Translations under genes and position numbers: made by a program
NCBI GenBank assembly: GCA_019241645.1
Contig: JAFAWQ010000039.1
Location: 62,001-126,000, forward strand
Direction of reading: 5' to 3'
DNA from: Alphaproteobacteria bacterium
Lineage (GTDB): Bacteria; Pseudomonadota; Alphaproteobacteria; Micropepsales; Micropepsaceae
Length of the DNA: 64,000 bases
Notes under the pieces: generated by a model
Databases searched by the model: none
Told to the model about the DNA's origin: nothing
What the model saw: only the letters and a program-made list of their open reading frames with translations
Part shown: positions 8,782 through 17,808 of the stretch, in pieces
Numbering within the stretch: the stretch's first letter is position 1
How the letters are laid out: every line of letters begins with the position of its first letter

Positions 8782-10498
8782 CGAGACGCACTTCGCCGCG
8801 CGCTCCGCCGCCGCCGGCACCCGAATTGTTGCCATTGGACGATGCACCGCCGCCCGCGCCGCCGCCGCCGGGCGTTCCACCGCTGCCGCCAGCTCCGCCT
8901 GCTGCGGCCGAATTTCCGCCGCCGCCTCCACCGCCCGCGCCGCCCCATTGATGGACGGTGTCACTAATGCTGCCGCCATTGCCGCCATTGCTTCCGGTAG
9001 TTCCTGCCGCGCCGCCATTCGTGCGGCTATTCGACGGCGTACTTCCGTTCGATCCCGCCGTGCCGGCAAACGCTGTGTTCGCGGTCGACATGCCGCCGCC
9101 ATTGCCGCCATTGCCGGGACCTGCGCCGTCGTTCGACGCAGCGGCTGTTGCTGTGACCGAAGTTGCGGTGACGGCAACGGCCGTGGCGCCTGCCAGCGCG
9201 ACTTGCTGGCTCAAAGTCGCAGAGGCAGCAGCACCGCCGCCCACTCCGGCCTGTCCGCCGAGCGCGATGAGATGCGCGCCGAAACTCGATGTTCCACCTG
9301 CGCCGCCGGCGTTTCCATCGGTGCTGTCGGCGCTCTGCGCCGCACCGCCGGAACCGGCTGCTCCGATTGTGATGCTCTCGCTTGCGGAGATTGCGGACGC
9401 GGCAAAGCTCCAGCGGTTGAGAACCCCGCTCTGTCCGCCTTGGCCGCCCGAGCGCGCGCTTCCTGCAGCGCCGCGCCTTCCCGATCCGCCGCCGGCACCG
9501 GCGCCGATCACCGTGGCTTCGATGGATTGCGCGAGCGGCGGCTTCGTGTAGGTGCCGTTGGCGGTGAACACTTGCGCGAGCGGCGCGATATTCCAGCGCA
9601 CCGGCGTCCAGGCGCCATCCCAGAAGGCGAACATCGCTTCGTCGTATTGCGACGACAGCCACGCCATATCCGTGCCACCGCTGGTCTTCACTGTGACGCG
9701 GTTGGCGCTGGAATCCTTCTTGCGCACGATCACCCAATCGTCGGCATCGGCGCCCGCAGGAAGCGTGATATTGAAGGCGCCGCCGCTGGCGTCGGCGCGG
9801 ACGACGCGGCCGAGATGCGTGGCGCCGAGCGTTGCAGTGCCGCTGATGTCGGTATGCTTCAGCAGCACGCTGCCCGTGTTGCGGTTGAGGACCACGGCTT
9901 CATAGAAGGTCGTGCCGTCCGGCGAGACCTTGAAGTGGAAATTGTCGTCGCCGGTGAGGCCGATTTCCGCGCGGCCCGAGAAATTGGTTTGATACAGCAA
10001 CGAGGCGGTGTCGCCTGCAGCGTGCTTGTTCAACTTCGCTTGCACGCTTGCGCCGATGTGATTGAACAGCACGGCAGAGCTGGCGACGCTGAGCTTGTTG
10101 GTGGCATCGGCTGTGGCGTTGATGCCGAGCATGGGCACGTTCTGCAGCGGTACGGCGCTGACGAAATCCGCCCAAGCCAAACCGTTGTAGAAGATGAGCT
10201 TCGTTTCGTCGGCCACATAGGCGCTGAGCCCTTCGAACGGCGCATAGAAACGCCAGCCGCCGTCGATGGCGTAGGCGAGCTTGCCACTTTGGCCTGTCCA
10301 GGCGCCGGTGCCGGCGGCTTTGACGAGATAAGTGTCGCCATCGTCCGGACTCGCGGGCGGTGCTGACAAATCGCGGTCCAGAATGGTGGTGGCGATCAGC
10401 GCATCGAGCCCGAGCAGCGCTTCGTTGTGGGTGACGTGCTTCTGCGATTGCGCGGCCGCGAGCAGCGGCAACGCCACGCGCGGCGTGGTGTCGGACAT
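8768..10498 (-). CDS. DUF2793-type GTA/phage tail fibre protein with Gly-rich C-terminus
   Basis: MSDTTPRVALPLLAAAQSQKHVTHNEALLGLDALI...DGDTYLV...W..YAIDGGWRFYAPFEG matches DUF2793; C-terminal GGxGGxG repeats. Confidence 0.88.
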   Translation of the reverse strand: MSDTTPRVALPLLAAAQSQKHVTHNEALLGLDALIATTILDRDLSAPPASPDDGDTYLVKAAGTGAWTGQSGKLAYAIDGGWRFYAPFEGLSAYVADETKLIFYNGLAWADFVSAVPLQNVPMLGINATADATNKLSVASSAVLFNHIGASVQAKLNKHAAGDTASLLYQTNFSGRAEIGLTGDDNFHFKVSPDGTTFYEAVVLNRNTGSVLLKHTDISGTATLGATHLGRVVRADASGGAFNITLPAGADADDWVIVRKKDSSANRVTVKTSGGTDMAWLSSQYDEAMFAFWDGAWTPVRWNIAPLAQVFTANGTYTKPPLAQSIEATVIGAGAGGGSGRRGAAGSARSGGQGGQSGVLNRWSFAASAISASESITIGAAGSGGAAQSADSTDGNAGGAGGTSSFGAHLIALGGQAGVGGGAAASATLSQQVALAGATAVAVTATSVTATAAASNDGAGPGNGGNGGGMSTANTAFAGTAGSNGSTPSNSRTNGGAAGTTGSNGGNGGSISDTVHQWGGAGGGGGGGNSAAAGGAGGSGGTPGGGGAGGGASSNGNNSGAGGGGARGEVRLVSYF

Positions 10499-10534
10499 GA
10501 TGTGGTTCCTTGAAGATCGATGAACAGATTTGTC

Positions 10535-10676
10535 CTTCACCTTCCCCCCTTGTGGGGGAAGGTGGCTCGCTCGCACACGAGTGCGAGCGAGACGAAAGGG
10601 GGGCTGTTTGTGTTCCCCCCTTCAGTCATCCGCCGCTGGCGCGACGGCTGACAGCTTCCCCCACAAGAGGGGAAGC
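10535..10676. repeat. Palindromic element E1
   Basis: cttcacctt cccccttgtggggg aaggtgg ... cttcccccacaagagggg; inverted arms. Confidence 0.8.
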
Positions 10677-10730
10677 AGAACGCTTTTGTACGCGCCGTGC
10701 GCGAGACTCAATCGTCAGCGGTTGGCTCCG

Positions 10731-11255
10731 TCAGGGGTGCGCGACCGTCATCGTAAATCCGTCAAAACGGGATTGGCCCTCGTTAGTGAGCCTCGATTGC
10801 GTCCTGATGACATGCTTGCCGGGCGCCACATCCGGGCAGAGGTCTGTCATGGAATTGGCATATTCGTCCTCAGTCGATCGTCCCGCGAAGGCGTTCGCAA
10901 AGGTGGCGGTGGACGGGAGACAGCCCGTTGCGCCGTCGAGGACTATCTGCACCAAAGTGAAGGTCTGTGGAGAATACGTCGGCGCTGAAAACGTGACCAG
11001 CACGCAGCCCGGTTTCTTGGTGCGGAGATTCACAAATGCACCGGGCACGTCAGTATAGATGATTGAGGTGGTAGTTGAGGCGTCAGTCGAATTCACCACA
11101 TCGATCGTTTTCAGGGCGGTGCAGCTCCTAAACTTAACTGCCGGGGGATACCGCAGCGACCGCTCGCCTTGTTCGGCATTCGCGGATGCGGCCACTGCGA
11201 ATAAAGCAGCGCACATTGTCAGAACGGCGCAAGATACCTTCGCTTTTTCACGCAT
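10731..11255 (-). CDS. Secreted hypothetical protein
   Basis: Signal peptide MREKAKVSCAVLTMCAALFAVAASANAEQ; beta-rich mature part. Confidence 0.7.
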   Translation of the reverse strand: MREKAKVSCAVLTMCAALFAVAASANAEQGERSLRYPPAVKFRSCTALKTIDVVNSTDASTTTSIIYTDVPGAFVNLRTKKPGCVLVTFSAPTYSPQTFTLVQIVLDGATGCLPSTATFANAFAGRSTEDEYANSMTDLCPDVAPGKHVIRTQSRLTNEGQSRFDGFTMTVAHP

Positions 11256-11363
11256 GATTTTCCTCCCTGAACTGCCAGCAGAAACCTTATCCTCATATGC
11301 CGCCCGCTCCCAACCGGCGCGATAGTCCGCTGATCTGATTTTGCTTTTAAGCGCCCACAGGCG

Positions 11364-11945
11364 CTAGTTGAAATAAATGCCTGCCGCCTTCCCCACACCT
11401 CGGCCGAAGGTGGAGGAGAGCTGGTAGACGGTAAAGCGGAACGGCGAAGGTAAGCCGCTTGGGAAATCGGCGGTGATTTGAGCAGCGGTGTAGGTGAGCG
11501 AAGGTGAGGATACCGAGTTGAAGGAGCGGATGACATTGGAAAAGCCATCCAGGATTTCCACCTCGTAGCGTTCCGAAGACTCGCTCAGCGGAATCTCGAC
11601 CTGGTCCCAGCCGTCGCTTGCGGGATCGCGGTCGCGGCGCAGCCACGACAGCAACAAATCGCCGGATGCGGAATAGACAGCGCGCCACTGCACAGGCGAC
11701 AGCGGCCGCAAGCCGATGCCTTTGAATTGCAGCGAAATATACTGGTATGCCGGATCGGAAATCGGCTTGCCCTGCGGGCCGTAGAGATAATTGAACGGCA
11801 GCGCGTGTTCGGCCTGGCTCAACCCCAGTTGCATCAATGCTGAATCCAGAAGCACCACGCGTGCACCCGCTGCGAGCGGCGAACGCATCGCCCCTTCCGT
11901 GCCGGCCTGCCCGCGCAGCAAACGTGACAACGTCCATTCACCGGG
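11364..11945 (-). CDS. GTA megatron (gp15-like), 3' part, reached by +1 frameshift from 11938..15345
   Basis: GEWTLSRLLRGQAGTEGAMRSPLAAGARVVLLDSAL...FKGIGLRPLSPVQWRA... is the expected continuation of gp15-type proteins; no independent start with RBS identified. Confidence 0.8.
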   Translation of the reverse strand, partial: PGEWTLSRLLRGQAGTEGAMRSPLAAGARVVLLDSALMQLGLSQAEHALPFNYLYGPQGKPISDPAYQYISLQFKGIGLRPLSPVQWRAVYSASGDLLLSWLRRDRDPASDGWDQVEIPLSESSERYEVEILDGFSNVIRSFNSVSSPSLTYTAAQITADFPSGLPSPFRFTVYQLSSTFGRGVGKAAGIYFN

Positions 11946-14900
11946 GTCCGGTAAGCATCGCGTTCGCGAACTGCAGCACCTCCCATTCGCCGACCGCGTT
12001 CTGCACAGCGAGTGCATTGGCGCCGCCGAGTACGGACATATCGTCGAGTGACGACAGTGCCGTGCCGTCATAGATGGCAATTTTCAGTTGGTTGACCTCG
12101 TCCCAGCGCCACGCCGGCCCGGTGAAAAAATCGGCCGTGGTTTCGCCGATGGTGGCGGGCTTCTTCAGCGCGGTGTCGAGCACGTAATTCGAGTCAGTGG
12201 CGCTGCGGAACACCAGCACCGATCCCGGCCACCGCGATGCGAAAGCCGCGGCGAACGCATCCCACGGCTTCTGCTCTTGCGTGAGCCACGGCAGATCGAG
12301 AAACACCGCAAGCGCGCGGCCGGGCGAGGATAATCCCTGCATCTGCCCCGGTCCCCGCGCTGGCCCCGCGATCTCCTCGTAAATGGAGGGATCGGTGGCG
12401 ACCGATTGAATTTCGCGCCCGCCGGCATCGTTCACTTCCGTAAGCCGCAGACGTCGCTCGCGGCCACCAGCTGTGAGCACCACTTCGTCCGCCGGATCGA
12501 GCGCGAGTTGCGACGGCGGCAGCGCGAACGCCGCGCGCTCGCGCATTGTCCAGACATCCTGCAGCAGCCGCTCGCCGATGCCGATGGCGCCTGCCTGATC
12601 CAGCACGATCGGCAGCGCCGCTTGCGTGACGCGGTCGGACGTACCGACAAGGCGACGGGCCTCCGCCACTGCCTCCCGGTAATCGGCATCCACATCGATG
12701 TAGGCGATGCGAATGTCGTTCGGCAGATCGGTTTCCTGCGCCCGGATAAACGAAAAGCCGAAACCCGGATCGCCATGCTCCGGAATCACCAGATCGGTTT
12801 CGAGAACCGAAAGCGGATCGGGACGCCCCCGCGCCAGGAATTGGATCTCACCTTCGCTTTCCACCGCATCAAAAAAATAGGCGATGGAGAGGGGCTGGAG
12901 CACGTCGCGTACGCTCATGGTATCGGTCACGGCGAAGCCGGTGACCACACCATCAATATTGGAGACGTCGATCTCGCTGAAGTTCGCGTCCGCGCAAACG
13001 TCGGTCACCAGATCGGGCAACATCACCGCGCCGAGGCGGCCGTTCAGCCAATGGCCGAGATTGTAGTCGCGCGCATCGCCCCACACATTGGCAAACGCCG
13101 GAAAGAACGGAAACGGCCGCGCGTCCCAGCACCACAGATAGAGATTCGCCGTATCCAGCATCGCGCCGGAGTAGACGGACGATGTTGGATTGTTCGCCGG
13201 ATCGCTCCAGAATTTCAGATGCGCTTCCAGAAAGCGGCGCTGGATGATGTCGTCGCGCCCGCCATTGGAGTAATACGGCAGCGCACTCTCGCTCGACTTG
13301 GGATCGAAGAACACGTTGGGCTGGTTGGCGCCCTTGTCGACCGCCGGGCAGCCAAGCTCGGTGAACCAGATCGGCTTGCTCTGCGGCACCCAGGCCGTGT
13401 GCCCCGGACTCTCCGCACCGGCCGGCCGGTTGTGGTGCGGATTGCTCCACCACGCCCAGATGTCCTTTTGCCGGAACACCCAGGGCTTACCATGACCGTC
13501 GCTGATGGTGGTCCGCGCTTGCGCATCGCGGTCGGCATCGCTGGCGTAGTACCAGTCGTAATCCTCGCCGCCGCGAATGTTGGCGGTGAGATACTCCGCA
13601 TCGTGGATGTTTGTCGGGCCGTTCGCCGCGTCGTAGTCGAGATGCGCCGTGCCGTCACGCCAGTCGGACAGCTTCATGTAGTTGTCGATGCCCACGAAAT
13701 CGATGTTGGCGTCGCTCCACAGTGGATCGAGGTTGAACAGCAGCGCGCCCGGTGCATCGCCGGTCTGGTGATTGTTGTATTCGCTCCAGTCCGCGGCGTA
13801 GCCGATCTTGGTGCTGCTGCCGAGAATGGATCGCACATCCGCCGCCAGCGCTTTCAGCGCTGCGACCGCCGGATAGCTGGTGGCGCTGCTGCGGACGCGA
13901 GTCAGCCCGCGCAGTTCCGAACCGATGAGGAAGGCATCGACGCCGCCGGCCGCCGCGCAGAGATGCGCGTAATGCAGCACCATGCGGCGGTAGCCCCAAT
14001 CGTCGCCGCCAATCCAGCTCACGTTCGTTCCGCTGACGGAAAAATCACCAGCCGTAGCGCTGCCGAAGAAGTTGCTGACCTGTGTGGCCGCTGCGGCAGT
14101 TTTGTCAGGCGAGCCGGAAACACCCGACGCCGGATCGCAGGTGATGCGGCCGCGCCACGGATATGGCGGTTGCGAGCTCGCGCCGGTGTAGGGATCTTCC
14201 AGCGCGTTGCCGGCGGCGATGTCCATGAAAAGAAACGGATTGAACAGCACGCGCAAGCCGCGCGCCTTCAGTTCCTGTATCGCCTCCACCACGCATGCGT
14301 CCGATGGCGTGCCGCCATAAGCGGGAATGCCGCCCACCTGGCTCACCAGGTGCGCGTTTGCCCGCGTGACGCCGTTCACGCTCCAGGTTTGCGGATAAGT
14401 GTTTTTCTTGGCGATCTCCACGCCAGGCTTGATGAGCGTTTCGCCGCAGCGAAGGTCGTCGCCGAACCAGCCCACAACCAATGACACCGCGCGAAAATTC
14501 TGCGCCAGTGCCTGCAGCTCGTCGAGCGACGCGGTGTAGTCGGCCGCGCCGGCGACGTTGTGCGCGTTCTGCGGCGTGGTCGTTCCCCTGCCGTCATCGG
14601 CGGTTACGACTTCCGTCGCGTAGACGAACTCGCCGGCACCGGGAATCAGCGCCACGCCGCTTAAGCGATTCTCCAGCGCATCCGGATTGTTAGCGTTGAG
14701 CGAGCGGATGATCTCGAAATTCAGTTGCGGAATTCGGTTGCCGAAATTCGTCAGGTCAATGTCCTCGAACACGACGTACGCCAGGCCGCGATAGGCCGGC
14801 GTATTGCCGGCGCCTTCGGTTTCCTCGATCAGCGGATCGGCGGTTTGCGCGTCGTCACCGGGATAGAACCGCGTGGTGAATTGCGAGATGTCGATCAGGT

Positions 14901-15345
14901 TTCCATCAGCCCACACCCGGCCAATCTTTGTCACCGCGCCGGCGCACAGGCCGACCGCAAAGGAAATCGAATAGCGGTAGCCGATATCGGTTTCGGTGAC
15001 CTTCGGGCCGCCCTTGCCCCCGCCAGTCTGCTGCTCCGACTTGACAATGGTTTCCCTGAACTTGCTGGCCCACAGCAGCTGGCCCGCAACGCGCATGCGC
15101 CCATAGATTCGCGGAATCGGCGCGCCCTCTACAGAAGCCTGAATATTCACATCCGTCAGCCGCGGGCTGGTGCGCGTGATGTGCGTGCCGGGTGCAATGA
15201 GATTGTCGAGTTCCGCACCGAGCAGTGTGCCGATCGCCCCGCCGATCTGCGCGCCCGTGATGGTGGCGCCGAACAGCGAGAAGCCGCTGCCAAGCAGCGA
15301 AGCGCCCGCGGCCGATCCCGCGATGCCGAGTACAAGCGATGCCAT
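11938..15345 (-). CDS. GTA megatron / baseplate hub-TIM-barrel protein (gp15-like), 5' part
   Basis: 1135 aa; MASLVLGIAGSAAGASLLGSGFSLFGATITGAQIGGAIGTLLGAELD...; glycoside-hydrolase TIM-barrel region AADWSEYN, WFTELGCPAVDKGANQPNVFFDPKSSES typical of this family. Confidence 0.92.
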   Translation of the reverse strand: MASLVLGIAGSAAGASLLGSGFSLFGATITGAQIGGAIGTLLGAELDNLIAPGTHITRTSPRLTDVNIQASVEGAPIPRIYGRMRVAGQLLWASKFRETIVKSEQQTGGGKGGPKVTETDIGYRYSISFAVGLCAGAVTKIGRVWADGNLIDISQFTTRFYPGDDAQTADPLIEETEGAGNTPAYRGLAYVVFEDIDLTNFGNRIPQLNFEIIRSLNANNPDALENRLSGVALIPGAGEFVYATEVVTADDGRGTTTPQNAHNVAGAADYTASLDELQALAQNFRAVSLVVGWFGDDLRCGETLIKPGVEIAKKNTYPQTWSVNGVTRANAHLVSQVGGIPAYGGTPSDACVVEAIQELKARGLRVLFNPFLFMDIAAGNALEDPYTGASSQPPYPWRGRITCDPASGVSGSPDKTAAAATQVSNFFGSATAGDFSVSGTNVSWIGGDDWGYRRMVLHYAHLCAAAGGVDAFLIGSELRGLTRVRSSATSYPAVAALKALAADVRSILGSSTKIGYAADWSEYNNHQTGDAPGALLFNLDPLWSDANIDFVGIDNYMKLSDWRDGTAHLDYDAANGPTNIHDAEYLTANIRGGEDYDWYYASDADRDAQARTTISDGHGKPWVFRQKDIWAWWSNPHHNRPAGAESPGHTAWVPQSKPIWFTELGCPAVDKGANQPNVFFDPKSSESALPYYSNGGRDDIIQRRFLEAHLKFWSDPANNPTSSVYSGAMLDTANLYLWCWDARPFPFFPAFANVWGDARDYNLGHWLNGRLGAVMLPDLVTDVCADANFSEIDVSNIDGVVTGFAVTDTMSVRDVLQPLSIAYFFDAVESEGEIQFLARGRPDPLSVLETDLVIPEHGDPGFGFSFIRAQETDLPNDIRIAYIDVDADYREAVAEARRLVGTSDRVTQAALPIVLDQAGAIGIGERLLQDVWTMRERAAFALPPSQLALDPADEVVLTAGGRERRLRLTEVNDAGGREIQSVATDPSIYEEIAGPARGPGQMQGLSSPGRALAVFLDLPWLTQEQKPWDAFAAAFASRWPGSVLVFRSATDSNYVLDTALKKPATIGETTADFFTGPAWRWDEVNQLKIAIYDGTALSSLDDMSVLGGANALAVQNAVGEWEVLQFANAMLTGPR

Positions 15346-15354
15346 GTGGGTTCC

Positions 15355-15490
15355 TTCACCTCCCCCGTTGTGGGGAGGTCGATTTGCTGAAGCGCAGCGA
15401 AAGCAAATCGGGTGGGGGCGATGGCGGTTTCAACATCGTCCCCCGCCCGCATCGCTTCGCTTTGCGACCTCCCCGCAAAGGGGGAGGTGA
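15355..15490. repeat. Palindromic element E2
   Basis: ttcacctcccccgttgtggggaggtcgatttgct...aaagcaaatcgggtgggggcg ... gacctccccgcaaagggggaggtga. Confidence 0.9.
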
Positions 15491-15491
15491 T

Positions 15492-15604
15492 CTAAGGCTT
15501 CACGCCGTAGAGCAGGAATGTGTGGACGACTTCAGGATCGCGCGCGCGGGCCTGGTTGATGCCGGTGTCGCCGCCGATGGTGTCGCCGGATTTGTGTTTC
15601 GCCA
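15492..15604 (-). pseudogene. Duplicated 3' end of TPR gene
   Basis: Encodes LAKHKSGDTIGGDTGINQARARDPEVVHTFLLYGVKP, near-identical to the C-terminus of the 16328..17053 product; DNA similar by eye to 16328..16440. Confidence 0.8.
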
Positions 15605-15644
15605 GTGTTGTTAGAAAGGAGCCCGGCTGCAATTCTGTCCGCTC

Positions 15645-15676
15645 AAAAAGAAATGGCGGCTCGCCGCCGCCATTTC
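15645..15676 (-). terminator. Strong intrinsic terminator (minus strand)
   Basis: 10-bp perfect stem gaaatggcgg/ccgccatttc (15650-15659 / 15667-15676), U5 tract on minus strand (A5 at 15645-15649). Confidence 0.85.
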
Positions 15677-15697
15677 TCGCTTCAAATGCGGACGAAA

Positions 15698-16186
15698 TCA
15701 GTTCTTGTACATGGTATAGGTGCTTTGCCAATTGGCAAGCGAGCTCGCCTGATTCACATACACGTCGGTTCGCACCGTGTGACTGCCGGTCGCGACAGTG
15801 ATGCTGCCCTGACCGTTGCCCGTGACATAGGAGCTGCCGCCGGCTGCAACCGACCCCTGATACGGGCATCCGGGATTGGTATAGGTGCCATCGACATTTG
15901 GACAGATCGCCCAAAGGCCGTCCGGAGTCTGGAGCTGCACCATTTCGGTGACCGCAACGGTACATGGGCCTTTCTTGCAGTTCAGTGTGTGCGAGTCTAT
16001 CGTATTGAATCCGGGATTGAGCGTTCCGCCATTTCCGTTGGCAATCAGCGCGTCCTTCAGCTTGATCGGCGGCGCCACAAAGTGCTGGCCGTTACCCGTT
16101 GGGCTGGTCCGGTCCGCGGCGGATGCCTGCAGGCAAAGCCCACCGGCCAAAGCCGTTCCCATCAATATCGCAATCAGTTTTCCCAT
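15698..16186 (-). CDS. Secreted hypothetical protein
   Basis: MGKLIAILMGTALAGGLCLQASAADRT signal peptide; followed by strong terminator. Confidence 0.7.
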   Translation of the reverse strand: MGKLIAILMGTALAGGLCLQASAADRTSPTGNGQHFVAPPIKLKDALIANGNGGTLNPGFNTIDSHTLNCKKGPCTVAVTEMVQLQTPDGLWAICPNVDGTYTNPGCPYQGSVAAGGSSYVTGNGQGSITVATGSHTVRTDVYVNQASSLANWQSTYTMYKN

Positions 16187-16327
16187 CGTAATCCCCTGAG
16201 TTTTCTTACACCCCATCAAACACATGGGTTCAACTTGCTATCATCATTTCGGCCATAGTTGAAGAGTCCCTGGACCGCCTTTTCGAGGGAGCACAGGCAG
16301 TGCCCTTTTGCCCGGTTTGACAGTCCC

Positions 16328-17053
16328 TTAAGGCCTCACGCCGTAAGTCAGGAAGGTGCGGACGATGTCCGGATCGCGCGCGCGGGCCTGGTCGATGTCG
16401 GCGTCGCCGCCGATGGTGTCGCCGGATTTGTGTTTCGCCACGCCGCGCAAATACAGCGCCGAAGCGAGGTTGGGATCGGCGTCCTTGGCTGCGGTGCAAT
16501 CGGCAATGGCGGGCGGGTAGGCGGCGCGACGCAGATCGACGAAGCACCGCGCATCCAGCGCCGCTGCATCGCCGGGCTTCAAGGTGAGTGCCTGGTTGCA
16601 GTCTTCCCACGCGTCGTCGAGATCGCGGCCCGAGGCGGCGCGGGCCCAGCAGCGTCCGCGAAACGCGGCCAGCGATGCGGGCTGCAGCTCGATCATTCTG
16701 CCGAAATCGGCGATGGCGTGGCGATAATCCTCGAGCGCCATCAGCGCGCGGGCGCGATTTTCCAACGCCTCCAGATCGTCCGGCTTGAGGCGCAATGCTT
16801 CGCTCAGATCGCCGACCGCGCTTCCGTACATTTTCGCCTTGAAGTAGGCCCGCCCGCGGTTGAAATAGGCCCAGGCGATTTCCGCGCCCGATCCGGTCGC
16901 GATAATCTCGCTGCACGACGCGATGGCCGCCTCGCCCTCGCCGACCGTGCACAAATCCGTGTCGCGGTTCTGCGCGAACGCCGTACCCGCTGACAACGCA
17001 ACCGCGAGTCCAGCCGACAAAATCCCAATCCGTCGCAGCGCAGAAAACAACAT
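16328..17053 (-). CDS. Secreted TPR (tetratricopeptide) repeat protein
   Basis: Signal peptide; AWAYFNRGRAYFKAKMYGSAVGDLSEALRLKPDDLEALENRARALMAL TPR units. Confidence 0.85.
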   Translation of the reverse strand: MLFSALRRIGILSAGLAVALSAGTAFAQNRDTDLCTVGEGEAAIASCSEIIATGSGAEIAWAYFNRGRAYFKAKMYGSAVGDLSEALRLKPDDLEALENRARALMALEDYRHAIADFGRMIELQPASLAAFRGRCWARAASGRDLDDAWEDCNQALTLKPGDAAALDARCFVDLRRAAYPPAIADCTAAKDADPNLASALYLRGVAKHKSGDTIGGDADIDQARARDPDIVRTFLTYGVRP

Positions 17054-17055
17054 CG

Positions 17056-17808
17056 TTACTCCTTGATGCCCCACGAGCCCAGCACATCCGCCGTGCGTGG
17101 ACTGAGGCGAATGGCGGCGGCCATGTCTTGTTTACCAGCGTCTTCCTGACCCGCATGGCGCCTGGCCAGTCCGCGCATGTAGAGAGCCCCGGCGCTCTCC
17201 GGCTTTTCCTTCAGCACAGCATCGCAATCCGCGACGGCGTCCGCATAGCGGCCCAGCCGGTAGAGCACGAAGCAGCGCGCCTCGCGCGCGTTGGTATCTT
17301 CCGGCTTCAGCCGGATGGCCTCGTCGCATTCGCTGAGCGCTCGCGCCAGGGGTTTGCCCCGCACGACCCGCACCCAGCAGAGATTCGTCAAAGCCTCTCT
17401 CTCCGGCTTGCCCTTGGCGGCCTCCGCGTAATCGGCGAGTGCCTTTTCATGATCGCCCGTATCTTCGTAGGCATCGCCGCGCATTTCGTAGATGGCGGTC
17501 GGATCGTGCATCCAGCCGAGAGCATGGGTGTAATCGTCGATCGCGCTTTGCGGATCGCCGTCGAAATGCTGCAGCAGGCCGCGCGCGAACAGCATGCAGG
17601 CCTGCGCCCGGGTCGGCGCATGCGGATTGCGCAGCATGCGCGTCAACTCCGCGATGCGGTAGTGAATGGGCGGCGCCAGCACCGGATAGGCAAAGCAACG
17701 ATCGGGACTGAACGCCGATGACGGAGGCGCGACGAAGATCGCAATCGCACACAGCATTGCGGCACCGCCGACGCGAACGCTTCCGGCCATTGCCCACTTT
17801 AACGCCAT
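17056..17808 (-). CDS. Secreted TPR repeat protein
   Basis: Signal peptide; AIYEMRGDAYEDTGDHEKALADYAEAAKGKP / AREARCFVLYRLGRYADAVADCDAVLKEKP. Confidence 0.85.
   Translation of the reverse strand: MALKWAMAGSVRVGGAAMLCAIAIFVAPPSSAFSPDRCFAYPVLAPPIHYRIAELTRMLRNPHAPTRAQACMLFARGLLQHFDGDPQSAIDDYTHALGWMHDPTAIYEMRGDAYEDTGDHEKALADYAEAAKGKPEREALTNLCWVRVVRGKPLARALSECDEAIRLKPEDTNAREARCFVLYRLGRYADAVADCDAVLKEKPESAGALYMRGLARRHAGQEDAGKQDMAAAIRLSPRTADVLGSWGIKE

Noticed and set aside
8948-10366. 472-aa plus-strand ORF
   Set aside because: Antisense of the DUF2793 gene; Arg/Cys/Ala-rich artefact.
12406-14484. 692-aa plus-strand ORF
   Set aside because: Antisense to the well-supported megatron gene; typical high-GC shadow ORF with no recognisable domain.
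15705-16258. Plus-strand ORFs opposite the secreted-protein gene
   Set aside because: Minus-strand frame has a signal peptide and downstream terminator; plus ORFs lack support.
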